NCBI GenBank assembly: GCA_021773555.1
Contig: JAJFKA010000093.1
Coordinates: 1-55,443, forward strand
Length of the DNA stretch: 55,443 bases
From: Gammaproteobacteria bacterium
GTDB taxonomy: Bacteria > Pseudomonadota > Gammaproteobacteria > Pseudomonadales > Azotimanducaceae
Reading direction: 5' to 3'
This document shows positions 35,957 through 46,711 of the stretch, one piece after another (position 1 is the stretch's first letter; every line of letters starts with the position of its first letter). The notes under the pieces were generated by a model. That model was given only the letters and a program-made list of their open reading frames with translations. It was not told where the DNA came from and did no database searches. The position numbers and the translations under genes were made by a program.

Positions 35957-36232
35957 TTGGACGGTGCGATCCTGGACGAGCCACTAAAGCATGTGTTGAT
36001 TTTCCTGATGGTGATCTGCCTGATTATCTTCTCCCTGGCTGCGTACAAACGGACTAAACACAGGGCGACAATCGGTATCCTCGGCCACTCAGCCATGTTT
36101 ATCGGCTCGCTTTTGAGCAATCATGGCGACATCGTCAAGGAAATGAAAACAACCGTGCGCAGTCAGGTTAAAAAACCTGATCCACGGGACAAACACGACC
36201 AAAACAAAAAGATAGAACAGGACGAGTCCTGA
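35957..36232 (+). CDS. Small membrane protein, possibly a MerC-domain remnant
   Basis: A 91-residue frame with a hydrophobic segment (HVLIFLMVICLIIFSLAAY), a basic turn (KRTKHR), a second hydrophobic stretch (ILGHSAMFIGSLL) and a charged tail rich in Lys and Asp. The pattern LDEPLKH-(hydrophobic)-YKRTKHR-ILG resembles the second half of MerC-domain proteins, but the cysteine-bearing N-terminal half is missing. The only usable start is TTG at 35957; a stop lies 37 nt upstream in frame. It may be a real small protein or a decayed gene. The remainder of 35794-35956 shows no other feature. Confidence 0.4.
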   Translation: MDGAILDEPLKHVLIFLMVICLIIFSLAAYKRTKHRATIGILGHSAMFIGSLLSNHGDIVKEMKTTVRSQVKKPDPRDKHDQNKKIEQDES

Positions 36233-36248
36233 TCTACCAGAGACCGCG

Positions 36249-37439
36249 CTAGTGACCGAAAGCGAGCTTTATGTCGAGCGCTGCGTCGACCTCCGCCTCA
36301 TAGTCCACATCGGCGAATCCGAATCCGTGCATTTCAAGGAAAGCCTGCCGATAACCTGCAAAGTCTGTAAGCTGATCAAGCGTTTCGGCATTCACCTTGT
36401 CCCAGTTTTCCTTAACGTACGCCTGAATGTCGGGCATCATTTCAAGGTCATCCATGCGTATTCGAGCGGCTTCATCAAAGCTCGGCTGGTTGAACAACTG
36501 GGTCGAGAATAGACGCGTGGTTTGCTCAATACAGCCTTCATGGGTGCCTGCTTTTTTCATCGCATGGAAGAGCAAGGACAGATAAACGGACATCCCCGGG
36601 ATGGCTGACGCGGCCAGGGTCAGCAGTCCTTTCATCACAACAACGTAAGCCTTGCCATTGATGCCCGCCATAGGCGCCTGCAATGCCTTTGCAGCCCGAT
36701 CCAGATCTTCCTTGGCCTTGCCGATAGTGCCGTGATAATAAATTGGCCAGGTGACCTCGCTGCCGAGATAAGTGTAATTTGTGGTGACGCAACCTTCACT
36801 CAAAACACCGGCCTCAAGCAGCGCCGCAATCCACAACTCCCAGTCATCACCTCCCATCACTTTGACCGTGTCCGCAACTTCCTCCGGACTTGCGGGTTCA
36901 AGACTGACGGCACGAAGCTCGGCGGTATTGAAATCTATGGTAACGCCGTCGAAAGGTTCGCCGATCGGCTTCAGTGTGGAACGCACAACAGAGCCATCGG
37001 ATAACTGCCGCGCCGGTGCAGCAACCGAGTAAACCACCAGATCAATCTGGCCCAGGTCCTCTCTGATCAGGTCGATAGTTGCCTGTTTCACCTCTGCAGA
37101 AAAAGCATCGCCATTGATGTTTTCGGCGTAGAGGCCCTCGGCAGTTGCGAGATCCGTAAAAGCGGCAGTCTTGTACCAGCCGGCGGAAGCTGTTCGATTT
37201 TTTTGTGCTGGTCGCTCAAAAAAAACGCCGATCGTTGCAGCACCACAACCAAATGCCGCGGTAATCCGCGAGGCTAGTCCGTAACCCCCTGATGCACCGA
37301 TTATCAGCACTCTTTTCGGTCCGTTTTCAATAACACCTTGTGCACGCACGTGGCTGATTTGCTGACCGACATCTTTTGCACAACCAACCGGATGAGCAGT
37401 CGTGCAAAGAAATCCTTTTATTCTGGGTTTGATAATCAT
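36249..37439 (-). CDS. fabV: Trans-2-enoyl-ACP/CoA reductase, FabV type
   Basis: NADH-dependent enoyl reductase for the last step of the fatty-acid elongation cycle, naturally insensitive to triclosan. It has 396 residues, normal for FabV. Evidence: the N-terminus IIKPRIKGFLCTTAHPVGC, the NADH loop LIIGASGGYGLASRI, GVFFERPAQ, and the extended Y-X8-K active site with YYHGTIGKAK preceded by YTYLGSEVTWP. The gene starts 72 bp after lgt on the same strand, with a CAGGAA ribosome site, so it is probably the second gene of an lgt-fabV unit. Confidence 0.97.
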   Translation of the reverse strand: MIIKPRIKGFLCTTAHPVGCAKDVGQQISHVRAQGVIENGPKRVLIIGASGGYGLASRITAAFGCGAATIGVFFERPAQKNRTASAGWYKTAAFTDLATAEGLYAENINGDAFSAEVKQATIDLIREDLGQIDLVVYSVAAPARQLSDGSVVRSTLKPIGEPFDGVTIDFNTAELRAVSLEPASPEEVADTVKVMGGDDWELWIAALLEAGVLSEGCVTTNYTYLGSEVTWPIYYHGTIGKAKEDLDRAAKALQAPMAGINGKAYVVVMKGLLTLAASAIPGMSVYLSLLFHAMKKAGTHEGCIEQTTRLFSTQLFNQPSFDEAARIRMDDLEMMPDIQAYVKENWDKVNAETLDQLTDFAGYRQAFLEMHGFGFADVDYEAEVDAALDIKLAFGH

Positions 37440-37511
37440 ATTTTTCCTGATTCGCTTAACAACTGCCTGCCTGAAGATCGGTGTCAGCCGTGCAGCCAGG
37501 CTTCACTAATG

Positions 37512-38297
37512 TTACGGATTAACCTGGCGCCTGTAACCAGCCACCAGAAAGACAATTCCAAATAGTATCATTGGTACCGACAGGAGTTGACCTTGAGTCA
37601 GCCAGTCAAATGCCACAAATCCGAGGTGGCTATCTGGCTCCCGGAAAAACTCTGATGTCGTGCGCAGCGCGCCATAACCCACCAGGAACATTCCCGAGGT
37701 CGCCATCAAAGGGCGAGGTTTCAAACAAAACAGCCAGAGAATCAGAAATAACGCCGGACCCTCAAGGGCCGCCTGATAAAGGCTGGAAGGGTGCCGGCCA
37801 ATCACTTCTCCCGGGTAGATAGCTGCCCAGGGAACATCGGTCATCCTGCCCGGCAGTTCTCCGTTGATAAAATTACCAATGCGCCCGCAGCCCAGGGCAA
37901 TGGGCACACCGGGCGCAATAAAGTCCGTGATTTCAAAAAATGTGCGGCCATGTTTTCTACCATAAACATAAAGTGAAAGGAAAACACCGAGCATGCCACC
38001 ATGAAAGGACATACCGCCTTGCCACACCTTGAAGATCACCAGCGGATTCTCAAACAGTTCCGCGTAACCATAAAACAGCATATAACCAATTCGCCCGCCG
38101 AGAATCACTCCCAGTACTGCATAGAAAACCAGATCTGAGATCGTTTCATCCGTCCAGTCAGCTTTAAGCCGGCGAGCTTTGCGTCCCAGGGTCCACCAGA
38201 CCAGACCAATACCGATCAGATAGGAGAGTGCATACCAGTGGATCTTTAATGGACCGAGACTGAGCGCAATCGGGTCGAATTCCGGGTAGTGCCACAT
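37512..38297 (-). CDS. lgt: Prolipoprotein diacylglyceryl transferase
   Basis: Inner-membrane enzyme that attaches diacylglycerol to the lipobox cysteine of lipoproteins. It has 261 residues and about seven membrane segments. Signatures are SFHGGMLGVF, the Lgt motif GCGRIGNFINGELPGRMTD (essential Arg and Asn), and HPSSLYQAALEG. All key residues are present. It is divergent from the NRDE gene; on the minus strand GATAAT lies near 38339, with TTTATC 17 nt upstream as possible promoter elements. Confidence 0.97.
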   Translation of the reverse strand: MWHYPEFDPIALSLGPLKIHWYALSYLIGIGLVWWTLGRKARRLKADWTDETISDLVFYAVLGVILGGRIGYMLFYGYAELFENPLVIFKVWQGGMSFHGGMLGVFLSLYVYGRKHGRTFFEITDFIAPGVPIALGCGRIGNFINGELPGRMTDVPWAAIYPGEVIGRHPSSLYQAALEGPALFLILWLFCLKPRPLMATSGMFLVGYGALRTTSEFFREPDSHLGFVAFDWLTQGQLLSVPMILFGIVFLVAGYRRQVNP

Positions 38298-38456
38298 GCG
38301 TTTGCCTTCTTACCGCTGTCCAGAGTGGGAGGGCATTATCCGTTAAGTGGATGCTCTGATAAACTCCTGCTTTCACGAAATGGTGCCTAAAAGTTGAAGT
38401 GGTCTAAGTACACCTGCTGCAGGCGTGCGGACCCCGGAGGTTAGGTTGTAGTTGCT

Positions 38457-39182
38457 ATGTGTCTGATCCTGTTCGGTGTACGCCCCAATGAACAACAAAA
38501 ACTGGTCGTCGCAGCCAATCGTGATGAGTTTTATGGTCGCCCGGCCAGTCGCGCCGACTTCTGGGATGATCATCCGCAGGTGTTGGGTGGGCGTGACCTG
38601 GAAATGGGGGGTACCTGGCTCGGGATAACTAAGCAGGGACGCTTCGCAGCCGTGACCAATTTTCGCGAAACACCCGCTGATCCGATACCACCGAGGTCCC
38701 GGGGAGAATTGACTGCCGGTTTTCTGACTTCCGAGATCAGTGCGCTTGAGTATCTGAAAGAAATACAACAACGTGATCTGGAATACCGCGGGTTCAATCT
38801 GGTGCTCGATGACGGCAAGGACTTCTACTACTACTCCAATCAGGAACACGAAATCCGTCAACTGTCACCCGGGACTTATGGCTTAAGCAACCAGCTCCTT
38901 GATTGTGACTGGCCGAAGGTAAATCGCGGCCGCCTCAAACTCGGAGAATTGCTGACCGGTGCCAGAGTAGCTGATGACCAACTGTTTCAGTTGCTGTATC
39001 ACAAAGGTGACGAAACGCCTTTTTCGAACAGCTTCATCGAAACTGCCGAGTACGGAACCTGTGCAGCGACCGTGCTCACAATTTCCACGACCGGAGAGAC
39101 CCGTTTTTTGGAGCAGGGATTTACCAACAATGGCAAGCCTGCCAGCCTTGCATCGTTTGAATTTCAGGCAAGCCGGGTGTGA
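38457..39182 (+). CDS. NRDE (TANGO2-like) family protein
   Basis: A 241-residue cytoplasmic protein. It begins with Cys2 (MCLILFGVRPNEQQKLVVAANRDEF), which contains the NRDE motif that names the family. WLGITKQGRFAAVTNFR and YGLSNQLLD follow. The second-position cysteine suggests an N-terminal nucleophile hydrolase fold; the eukaryotic relative TANGO2 has been linked to haem handling. No bacterial function is firmly assigned. The gene is convergent with ptsP, 18 bp away. A GGAGG lies farther than usual from the ATG, so expression strength is uncertain. Confidence 0.88.
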   Translation: MCLILFGVRPNEQQKLVVAANRDEFYGRPASRADFWDDHPQVLGGRDLEMGGTWLGITKQGRFAAVTNFRETPADPIPPRSRGELTAGFLTSEISALEYLKEIQQRDLEYRGFNLVLDDGKDFYYYSNQEHEIRQLSPGTYGLSNQLLDCDWPKVNRGRLKLGELLTGARVADDQLFQLLYHKGDETPFSNSFIETAEYGTCAATVLTISTTGETRFLEQGFTNNGKPASLASFEFQASRV

Positions 39183-39200
39183 ACCGGACACAGCATAGCG

Positions 39201-41471
39201 CTAGTATTGACGGGTTCTGACAATCTGGCCAAGACCGGCCGCCCGGAGCTGTTCGTCCACATAGTCCTTGATAAGATCGGCGCTATCCATCTTCAGGACA
39301 TTCTTCAGGATTTTCTTTGCGCTACTGAGTGTGATTGTTGTCAGCGCCTTCTTGACCATGAGCAGGTTCGTCGAGTTCATGGACAATACATCGTATCCCA
39401 TGGCCATCAATAGTAATGCGGCTGATGGATTTCCTGCCATCTCCCCACAAATCCCCAGATTCTTGCCCTCACCGTGTGCGCAATCAACAACATACTTCAG
39501 TGCATGGAGTACCGCCGGGTGAAACTCCTGGTAAAGTTCAGCCACCCTGGAATTGTTACGGTCAACGGCGAGCATGTACTGCACCAGGTCATTGCTGCCG
39601 ACCGACAAAAAGTCCACTCGCCTGATGATGTCGCGCGCCTGATAAACTGCTGCCGGTACTTCGATCATGACGCCCACATCCGGCATTTTGACATCCATAC
39701 CTTCTTCAGTAATTTCCCTGTAGCACTGATCAATCAGGCGTTTCGCTTCGTCCACCTCACCGACGCTGCTCACCATTGGCAGCATGATGCGCATATAGGA
39801 ATTGATGCCGCAACTGGCTTTAATCATCGCCCTGATCTGGGCCAGGAACAGTTCCGGATGATCGAGGGTTACGCGGATTCCTCGCCAGCCCAGAAAAGGA
39901 TTAGCTTCTTCAATCGGAAAATATGGGAGTGCTTTGTCACCGCCTATGTCCAGTGTTCGCATCGTCACCGGTCGTGGTGCAAAGGCCAGCAAATGTTCCC
40001 GATAAATAATCCGCTGTTCTTCTTCGGTGGGGAAAGTTTCACTCATCATGAAGTGAACCTCGGTGCGATATAAGCCAACACCTTCTGCGCCACGGTCCAG
40101 GGATCTCGCAACATCAGTCATCAGTCCGGTGTTGACCCAGAGAAACGTTCGATGCCCATCCGGGGTAACACACGGCTGGTCTTTGAGTTCTTCGAGCCCC
40201 TCAACCAGCACCTCCTCTTCTCGGATGACATTTTCGTAGTACACCAGCTGTTCGTTTGTCGGGTGCGTAATGATGGTTCCCTGGAAGCCATCAATGATCA
40301 TCGGTTTCCCATCTACCAGCTTGACGGGTAACTCCTGTGCACCCATGACCGTCGGCACACCCATGGCCTCGGCCAGAATAGCAATGTGCGAGTTACCAGA
40401 ACCCTTGACTGAAACAAAACCAGCAAGCCGGTCCCGGGGAACAGCGGCGAGGTCAGCCGGTGCCAATTCTTCACCCACCAGGATGGTGGCCTTGGGATAG
40501 CGAGTCTTACGACTGTCACTTGCCTGCAAACTGGCCAGCACGCGGGTGCCCAGATCACGCACATCCGAGCCACGTTCTCGCAGGTACTCATCTTCCATGG
40601 ACTGAAACATTGCCACGTGTTCAAGAATCACCTTGCTGAGTGCGCTCTGCGCCCATTGCCCGAGCTTGATGCGCTCGATTACCTCACCACTGATTGCGGC
40701 ATCATCCAGGATGTGCAGATAAGCCTCGAACAGATCCAGTTCTTCCTGACCGAGGCGGTCCGATAGCTTCTGGGAAATGCTGCGAATTTCTTCTCGGGTG
40801 AGCGCTACCGCCTGCTCGTATAGCGCTATTTCCTTTTCAATGTTGCGAGTCTTGCGCTCAGGAACATTATCAAGCTGCGCCAGGGGATAAATCGCAACGG
40901 CGGTTCCTATGGCAACGCCGGGGGCACCGGATTTACCCTTGAACGTACTGGACCGGGACTGACGCGCTGACCGGGGCAGTGAAAGCAAACCGGTTGCTCT
41001 GGCGTTGGCGATGACACCCGCGAGCAGCGCCGACAGCGTGACCAGAAAGGCCTCCTCACTTTCATCAAAGCGTCGCCGTTCCTTTTGTTGAACAACCATT
41101 ACACCCAGAATTTTCCGCGAGTGAATGATCGGCACCCCGAGGAATGAGTGGTACTCCTCTTCTCCAATTTCCGGGACATAACGATTTTTTGGATGACTCT
41201 GGGCGTCTTCGAGATTGATCGGTTCGGCCCGCTCGACAACATAACCGATCAGGCCCTCATTCAGCTGCAAAGTGACCTTACCAATGGCATCCGGATTAAG
41301 GCCCCGGTTCGCCATAAACACCAGATTGTTATTCTCAACGTCGTGAAGGTAGACACTACAAACCTGAGTGTTCATCGCCGTCTGAACGCGCTCGACGATG
41401 ATCTCGAGTGCGGATGCCAGGTCCGGTGCGGCGTTGACTTCCTGGGTAACGCGCCTTAAGACCTCAAGCAT
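39201..41471 (-). CDS. ptsP: Phosphoenolpyruvate-protein phosphotransferase of the nitrogen PTS
   Basis: Enzyme I(Ntr), which passes phosphate from PEP to NPr and on to EIIA(Ntr), linking nitrogen status to regulation. It has 756 residues. An N-terminal GAF sensor domain (about 1-150, [16 protein letters not shown]) distinguishes it from sugar-PTS enzyme I. A swivelling domain carries the phospho-accepting His362 ([21 protein letters not shown]). The C-terminal PEP-binding barrel has [29 protein letters not shown] and GICGEMAG. Its start overlaps the rppH stop by 8 nt. No ptsN or NPr gene is in the window. Confidence 0.97.
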   Translation of the reverse strand: MLEVLRRVTQEVNAAPDLASALEIIVERVQTAMNTQVCSVYLHDVENNNLVFMANRGLNPDAIGKVTLQLNEGLIGYVVERAEPINLEDAQSHPKNRYVPEIGEEEYHSFLGVPIIHSRKILGVMVVQQKERRRFDESEEAFLVTLSALLAGVIANARATGLLSLPRSARQSRSSTFKGKSGAPGVAIGTAVAIYPLAQLDNVPERKTRNIEKEIALYEQAVALTREEIRSISQKLSDRLGQEELDLFEAYLHILDDAAISGEVIERIKLGQWAQSALSKVILEHVAMFQSMEDEYLRERGSDVRDLGTRVLASLQASDSRKTRYPKATILVGEELAPADLAAVPRDRLAGFVSVKGSGNSHIAILAEAMGVPTVMGAQELPVKLVDGKPMIIDGFQGTIITHPTNEQLVYYENVIREEEVLVEGLEELKDQPCVTPDGHRTFLWVNTGLMTDVARSLDRGAEGVGLYRTEVHFMMSETFPTEEEQRIIYREHLLAFAPRPVTMRTLDIGGDKALPYFPIEEANPFLGWRGIRVTLDHPELFLAQIRAMIKASCGINSYMRIMLPMVSSVGEVDEAKRLIDQCYREITEEGMDVKMPDVGVMIEVPAAVYQARDIIRRVDFLSVGSNDLVQYMLAVDRNNSRVAELYQEFHPAVLHALKYVVDCAHGEGKNLGICGEMAGNPSAALLLMAMGYDVLSMNSTNLLMVKKALTTITLSSAKKILKNVLKMDSADLIKDYVDEQLRAAGLGQIVRTRQY

Positions 41472-41952
41472 GATATTTAATGCATCTGGACAGGTAGGGT
41501 GCGAGTTCCTTCATCGCTTTTCGGTACACCTCCTGCTTAAAAGATACCACCTGGCCAAGCGGGTACCAGTAACTGACCCACTGCCAGTGATCGAATTCGG
41601 GTGTGCTGGAGCAGTCAAAACAGACCGCTGAATCTTCGGCAAGCATCTTCAGCATATACCACTTCTGTTTTTGACCAATGAAAGTGGATGAATTCTGCCT
41701 GAGCAGCCGTCGGGGTAACTTGTAGCGAAGCCATCCGCGGGTTGTGCCGACAATTTCAACCGCATTCGGATCAAGCCCGGTCTCTTCTTTTAATTCCCGA
41801 TATAAGGCTTCTTCGATTGATTCAGTTGAGTTGATACCACCTTGGGGAAATTGCCACGCGTCCTGGCCAATTCGGCGCGCCCATAGGACCCGGCCATCAT
41901 CGTTTGCGATGATAATGCCTACATTTGGCCGGTATCCATCACCATCTATCAC
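41464..41952 (-). CDS. rppH: RNA pyrophosphohydrolase
   Basis: Nudix hydrolase that removes pyrophosphate from the 5' end of mRNAs and so starts RNase E-dependent decay. It has 162 residues, typical. The N-terminus [20 protein letters not shown] and the full Nudix box (residues ~38-60, [20 protein letters not shown]) are present. The start is GTG with an AAGGA site 9 nt upstream. It overlaps ptsP by 8 nt, as in Pseudomonas and enteric bacteria, where rppH and ptsP are also an operon. A possible promoter is TTGCTC-17-GACAAT on the minus strand near 41990-42010. Confidence 0.97.
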   Translation of the reverse strand: MIDGDGYRPNVGIIIANDDGRVLWARRIGQDAWQFPQGGINSTESIEEALYRELKEETGLDPNAVEIVGTTRGWLRYKLPRRLLRQNSSTFIGQKQKWYMLKMLAEDSAVCFDCSSTPEFDHWQWVSYWYPLGQVVSFKQEVYRKAMKELAPYLSRCIKYHA

Positions 41953-42027
41953 GCAGGCTTCCTTTGTTATTGTTTCGAATCATTGTCCATGAATCTGCAA
42001 TTTTGAGCAATGCGCCGTAAATAGGCG

Positions 42028-42056
42028 TTTCCGACGACACCAGTCAAAGCTACACT
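42028..42056 (+). promoter_or_regulatory. Candidate promoter for the HAD phosphatase-imelysin pair
   Basis: TTTCCG at 42028-42033 and TACACT at 42051-42056 are spaced by 17 nt, 35 nt before the GTG start. It lies in the divergent region with rppH. Confidence 0.4.
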
Positions 42057-42090
42057 GCACCGATGACTCAGCAAACGACGGAGTACCCTT

Positions 42091-42747
42091 GTGGCCCTTG
42101 CGATATTTGACCTGGATGAAACCCTGATTTCCGCCGACAGCGATCATCAGTGGGGCCAGTTTATTATCGACAAGGGACTGGTCGATGCGCTAAGTCACAA
42201 GGCAAAGAACGACTACTTCTACGCAGAGTACAAGCAGGGGCGCCTTGACATCAATGCATACCTTGCATTTTCCTGTGCTTTCCTGGCCCAACATCCAATG
42301 CCTAAACTAATCGAATGGCGTCAGGAATTTGTAACCACTGTGATGGAACCACTGATTCTGCCTCTGGGCAGGGATCTGATCGCTCGACACAGGCAGGCCG
42401 GTGATACCGTCATGGTGATTACCTCCACCATAGAATTCGTGACCGCTCCCATCGTAGATTCGTTAGGTATAGAGATACTCATCGCGCCAATACCCGAAAT
42501 CAAAAATGATCGCTACACCGGAGCCATAACAGGTGTACCAAGCTTCGCCGCGGGAAAAGTCACGCGCCTGGAGCAGTGGCTCAGCACAAATGCTTGTGAT
42601 CTCGATGGCAGCTATTTTTACTCCGATTCTCACAATGACCTGCCGTTGCTGCGACTGGTTGATAATCCGGTTGCCGTCGATCCGGATGATCAGCTGTTAA
42701 AGGAAGCCGTCGCCCTTAACTGGCAGGTTATCTCACTGCGATCATGA
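42091..42747 (+). CDS. HAD-IB family hydrolase (phosphatase)
   Basis: A 218-residue haloacid-dehalogenase-superfamily phosphatase of the SerB-like subfamily IB. Motif I is FDLDETL (nucleophile Asp7, acid Asp9), motif II is MVITST, and motifs III/IV are seen in GKVTRLE and YSDSHNDLPLL. A helical cap lies between motifs I and II. The substrate is unknown. A gene of this family next to rppH-ptsP is conserved in Pseudomonas. It starts with GTG behind a GGAG 8 nt upstream, and its stop overlaps the next ATG (ATGA). Confidence 0.9.
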   Translation: MALAIFDLDETLISADSDHQWGQFIIDKGLVDALSHKAKNDYFYAEYKQGRLDINAYLAFSCAFLAQHPMPKLIEWRQEFVTTVMEPLILPLGRDLIARHRQAGDTVMVITSTIEFVTAPIVDSLGIEILIAPIPEIKNDRYTGAITGVPSFAAGKVTRLEQWLSTNACDLDGSYFYSDSHNDLPLLRLVDNPVAVDPDDQLLKEAVALNWQVISLRS

Positions 42748-43793
42748 TCGGGCATTACTTAGATCACCATCGCCAAACAGCCGGTCTTTCGGCGGTGTGC
42801 TTGTTGACTATTGGGCTTTTGTCCGGCTGTGAAAAATCAGCACCAGACCCTGGGAAACCCTCTCTTGAATTCATCACACCTGAAAAGGTGAAAGAGACAA
42901 CGGCGTACTTTTTAACAATCCGCAACCAGCGTGCGGCTGTTGCGTTATCTACTGCGACCCTTCTGAGCGAATCCATTGACCGATTCCTGGCTGATCCCGG
43001 CACGGACAACCGGCAGCAGGTCAGCGAACGCTGGAAGCAGGCACATGCCGCTTTTCTCGAGGCCATCTTTTACCGGTCTAATGCTATCGCGGATCAAATC
43101 TACCTGCTGGATGCATGGCCGATCCAGCGTGGATTTCTGGATGAGGTTCCGGGTTATCCGGACAGCGGTATCATCCATGACATTTCCTTGCCGATCACCA
43201 TGGAGACGTTGCGAGCACAACACGGCATCACCGATGTCGAGGAAGTTAGCCTGGGTTTTCACGCCCTGGCTTTTCTCGCCCTGGAATCCCCACTCAAACG
43301 GTTTAACGAGCCTCGCGATGAGGTGATCGAACGCCGAAGCGAAACACTGCGGTTAATCACACTATTGTTGCTGGAGCACCTGACAGCGCTGATCGACATG
43401 GAAGCCCAGGACCTGGTTGACATACCCCCCGTGAATGAGGAGCCGGTGGAAGCGCTAAAATTCATTATCCTGCGATTTCATACGAATGTGGTGGGTCTGT
43501 TTTCGGAAGTCGGTGCGCTTGAAGGCGACAACTTCATCCACCTGGACCAGGCTTTGCTGGTCAGTCAGGTCAAGCTGCTGCATCTGCTCACAGCCCCACC
43601 CTCCCCCTTCGCCGAACTGATACGGAGAATAGACCAACAGATTGCTTCCGATTACCAGCACACGCTCGCACAGGCAAAAACACTGCTGTCGGCTGATGAC
43701 CTCGATCCGGGCGCACGCAGTCGCATACCTCTTTTGTTAGCAGCGCTTGGTCACCAGTTGGAAGATTTATCGGTCAATCTTTCCTACCGATAG
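42744..43793 (+). CDS. Imelysin-family (peptidase M75-like) lipoprotein
   Basis: A 349-residue predicted outer-membrane or periplasm-facing lipoprotein. The N-terminal signal ends in lipobox LLSGC (Cys29). The imelysin fold is recognised by LLDAWPIQRGFLDEVPGYPDSGI and TMETLRAQHGITDVEEVSLGFHALAF. In the family motif GxHxxE (residues 171-176, codons at 43254-43271) the glutamate is replaced by Ala176. Imelysins are linked to iron uptake but their activity is unproven, and this copy may differ. It is translationally coupled to the HAD gene (ATGA) and convergent with gcvPB. Confidence 0.85.
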   Translation: MIGHYLDHHRQTAGLSAVCLLTIGLLSGCEKSAPDPGKPSLEFITPEKVKETTAYFLTIRNQRAAVALSTATLLSESIDRFLADPGTDNRQQVSERWKQAHAAFLEAIFYRSNAIADQIYLLDAWPIQRGFLDEVPGYPDSGIIHDISLPITMETLRAQHGITDVEEVSLGFHALAFLALESPLKRFNEPRDEVIERRSETLRLITLLLLEHLTALIDMEAQDLVDIPPVNEEPVEALKFIILRFHTNVVGLFSEVGALEGDNFIHLDQALLVSQVKLLHLLTAPPSPFAELIRRIDQQIASDYQHTLAQAKTLLSADDLDPGARSRIPLLLAALGHQLEDLSVNLSYR

Positions 43794-43837
43794 CCCCTGT
43801 ACCTATCAGATTAGTGATTTTTATGCGGATGCGAATG

Positions 43838-45298
43838 CTAGTCGTTGAGGACCAGATCCAGGTCGCGAGCGGCTTTCACATCATCGAGGCGTCTGATCGG
43901 CAATGAGTGGGGCGCAGTTTTAAGCAGCTCAGGGTCTTCAGCCGCCTCCCTGCGTATCTCCACCATCGCACTTATAAACGCATCGATTTCCTCCCGGCTT
44001 TCAGTTTCTGTGGGTTCGATGAGCCAGCACTCCGGTACGAGCAAGGGAAAGTAAGTTGTCGGAGAATGGAAGCCGTAGTCAAGCAGTCGTTTGGCAAAAT
44101 CCATCGCATTGACCCCCAATTGTTTCGCTTCAGTGGAAAGCGTGATGACAAATTCATGAGTCGCACGTCGGTTTGGATAGGCCAGCCGATAACCAGCTTT
44201 CTCCATCTGCCGGGCCATATAGTTGGCATTTAAAGTGGCATATTCGCCAACCCGATGCATACCGTGGCGACCTAACAACCTTGCGTAGGCGTATGCCCTG
44301 AGCAATATTCCTGCGTTACCCATAAACGCAGACAGATTGCCAATGGAATCCGGGTACTCCTTTTTACCTGCCCAATAATAATAGTCGGCACCATCTTGTT
44401 CTCGCCTGCCAACAACGGGTGTGGGAATAAACGGTCTCAATCGCTCACCAACGCCTACGGGACCGGAACCCGGACCACCACCACCGTGAGGCGTGGCAAA
44501 CGTTTTATGAAGATTCATATGCAGGACATCAAAACCCATGTCACCCGGCTTGACCTTACCCAGAATCGCGTTGAGGTTCGCTCCGTCATAATACAGGAGC
44601 CCACCTGCCTCATGAACGGTCGCAGCGATTTCGGTGATCTGGCGTTCAAACACACCGCAGGTGGAGGGATTGGTCATCATCAGGCCAGCAGTCTGTGGTC
44701 CGACGGCACTCTGTAATTCCGCCAGGTCCACATCTCCATCAACGGTCACCGGAATTTCCCGAACCCGGTATCCACACATCACGGCGGTCGCCGGATTAGT
44801 TCCATGAGCAGCTGCCGGAATCAGAATTTCAGTGCGCTCGAAATCATTGTTTTTCTCATGATAAGCGCGAATCATGGCGACGCCTGCGAATTCACCCTGG
44901 GCACCGGCCATCGGTGTTAACGACACGGCCTTCATGCCGGTCACATCTTTCAGATATTCCTGCAGTTCAAACAGGCAGTTCAGGTAACCCTGGCTCTGCG
45001 CTTCCGGCGCTAGTGGGTGCCGATCCAGGAAATCCGGAATACTCGCGGCCCGGTGGGCGCCACGAGGATTGTATTTCATCGTGCATGAACCGAGCGGATA
45101 GAATTGCCGGTCGATGGCGAAGTTTTTTCTCGATAAATTTGTGTAATGCCGAACGACCTGTAACTCCGACACCTCGGGCAAACCAGCAGGATCATCACGT
45201 AGATAGCTCGCGGGAATGTCAATCTCAGACCCTGAAGGACTCAATGCAAATTGTGCTTTAGCACGACGTCCCCGACCTCCCAGCTCAAAAATTAACAT
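43838..45298 (-). CDS. gcvPB: Glycine dehydrogenase (decarboxylating) subunit 2
   Basis: C-terminal half of the P-protein as a separate subunit; it carries the PLP cofactor of the glycine cleavage system. About 486 residues. Evidence: the start [13 protein letters not shown] (family N-terminus), [36 protein letters not shown] with PLP Lys265, and a closing [15 protein letters not shown] chose ATG at 45298, 4 nt after the gcvPA stop; the frame continues to 45355 but would overlap gcvPA by 53 bp. Confidence 0.96.
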   Translation of the reverse strand: MLIFELGGRGRRAKAQFALSPSGSEIDIPASYLRDDPAGLPEVSELQVVRHYTNLSRKNFAIDRQFYPLGSCTMKYNPRGAHRAASIPDFLDRHPLAPEAQSQGYLNCLFELQEYLKDVTGMKAVSLTPMAGAQGEFAGVAMIRAYHEKNNDFERTEILIPAAAHGTNPATAVMCGYRVREIPVTVDGDVDLAELQSAVGPQTAGLMMTNPSTCGVFERQITEIAATVHEAGGLLYYDGANLNAILGKVKPGDMGFDVLHMNLHKTFATPHGGGGPGSGPVGVGERLRPFIPTPVVGRREQDGADYYYWAGKKEYPDSIGNLSAFMGNAGILLRAYAYARLLGRHGMHRVGEYATLNANYMARQMEKAGYRLAYPNRRATHEFVITLSTEAKQLGVNAMDFAKRLLDYGFHSPTTYFPLLVPECWLIEPTETESREEIDAFISAMVEIRREAAEDPELLKTAPHSLPIRRLDDVKAARDLDLVLND

Positions 45299-45302
45299 AT
45301 CC

Positions 45303-46649
45303 TCAGGCCTCCAATGCCGCTGACAGACTGTGAAGAAATCGCTCGATGTCTCCATAAGTTTTTGTTTCCGTTACATTCACCAGCAGGCAGTCAGCCAGCG
45401 AGTCATCGAGCATACCGAGGCTAAGCCCCCCGAGGACGCCACCCGTCGCCATGTGTTGCAATACGAGGTCCGCAGCGCGTGGCAGTTTGAGCACTGCTTC
45501 ATGAAAATTGGCACTTCGAAATTTCAACTGCACACCCGGAATCTGCACCGCGCCATCCAGCAGACGCCGCAGACCAAGGTGACATTGCTTCGCGGTTTCA
45601 TAAAGCCCCTGGTCACCCATAAGACTTAAATAGATCGTTGCAGCAGTCACCAGCAATCCCTGATTGGTGCAGATATTGGAGGTTGCCTTGGCACGTCGAA
45701 TATGTTGCTCCCTTGCCTGCAGGGTCAGGGTAAATCCCCGCTTACCCTCAAGGTCAACTGTTCCCCCGATAATCCGCCCGGGCATCTGTCGGACAATGGC
45801 GCGGGTACAGCACATAAATCCAAGATAGGGTCCTCCCGAGGCAACCGGTATTCCCAGCGGCTGACCTTCTCCGACCACGATGTCGGCACCCTCCTCTCCC
45901 CACAATCCTGGTGGCTTCAACAATCCGAGGGAAGTTGGGTTTACAACCGCGATGACCAGCGCACCATTCTCATGGGCGAGGTCGGTGAGGGTATCGACGT
46001 CCTCAAGGCCACCGAAAAAATTCGGTTGGGCAATCACCAGTGCAGCGTAATCCTCAACTTTGGGCCGCATGAGCGTCCCCGTCTCATCGGACCATTGCAC
46101 GGTATCAATTTCGATTTGCTGGTTGGATACGATCGCCCGGCAGGCAGACAGATACAGCGGGTGAACATTACCGGCACAAAGTATGCGTTTTGATTTGGAC
46201 TTACGATTCGCCCGGATCGCCATTAACATGGCTTCGGCTAATGCCGACGCACCATCGTAAACGGAAGCATTGGCGACTTCCATGGCGGTTAATCGGGAGA
46301 TCATCGTCTGGAATTCATAGATGAGCTGCAAAGTGCCCTGACTGGCCTCGGCCTGATAGGGGGTATAGGCAGTCAGGAATTCACCTCGGCTAACGATATC
46401 CCACACAGCGGCGGGTATATGGTGCTGGTAAGCGCCAGCGCCCAGAAATGACAAGTCCACATGATCCGCGCTGGCCCGCTCATTCATCAGACGCATCAGT
46501 TCCATCTCGGAAATCCCGTCCGGGATGTGCATCAATTCCCCCGCGCGCAGGTTCGATGGGATTTCATCGAACAGGTCTTCTATCGAAGACACACCAATGG
46601 CATCCAACATCAGTTTCTCATCTTCATCGGTATGTGGAACAAACGGCAT
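45303..46649 (-). CDS. gcvPA: Glycine dehydrogenase (decarboxylating) subunit 1
   Basis: N-terminal half of the split P-protein, about 448 residues, which pairs with GcvPB. The start [19 protein letters not shown] is the family N-terminus and has AAGGAA 6 nt upstream; a longer frame begins at 46733 but overlaps gcvH. Family stretches [32 protein letters not shown] and [10 protein letters not shown] are intact. The two-subunit form occurs in many bacteria; E. coli and Pseudomonas have a single-chain GcvP. Confidence 0.96.
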   Translation of the reverse strand: MPFVPHTDEDEKLMLDAIGVSSIEDLFDEIPSNLRAGELMHIPDGISEMELMRLMNERASADHVDLSFLGAGAYQHHIPAAVWDIVSRGEFLTAYTPYQAEASQGTLQLIYEFQTMISRLTAMEVANASVYDGASALAEAMLMAIRANRKSKSKRILCAGNVHPLYLSACRAIVSNQQIEIDTVQWSDETGTLMRPKVEDYAALVIAQPNFFGGLEDVDTLTDLAHENGALVIAVVNPTSLGLLKPPGLWGEEGADIVVGEGQPLGIPVASGGPYLGFMCCTRAIVRQMPGRIIGGTVDLEGKRGFTLTLQAREQHIRRAKATSNICTNQGLLVTAATIYLSLMGDQGLYETAKQCHLGLRRLLDGAVQIPGVQLKFRSANFHEAVLKLPRAADLVLQHMATGGVLGGLSLGMLDDSLADCLLVNVTETKTYGDIERFLHSLSAALEA

Positions 46650-46711
46650 GCGAATTCCTTTGTAAAAGCGGGCTCTGAAAGGGTGATCTGCGGCTGACAG
46701 GCATTCCCCGT

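Noticed and set aside
45299-45355. Extension of gcvPB into gcvPA
   Set aside because: Family N-terminus and spacing favour the ATG at 45298.
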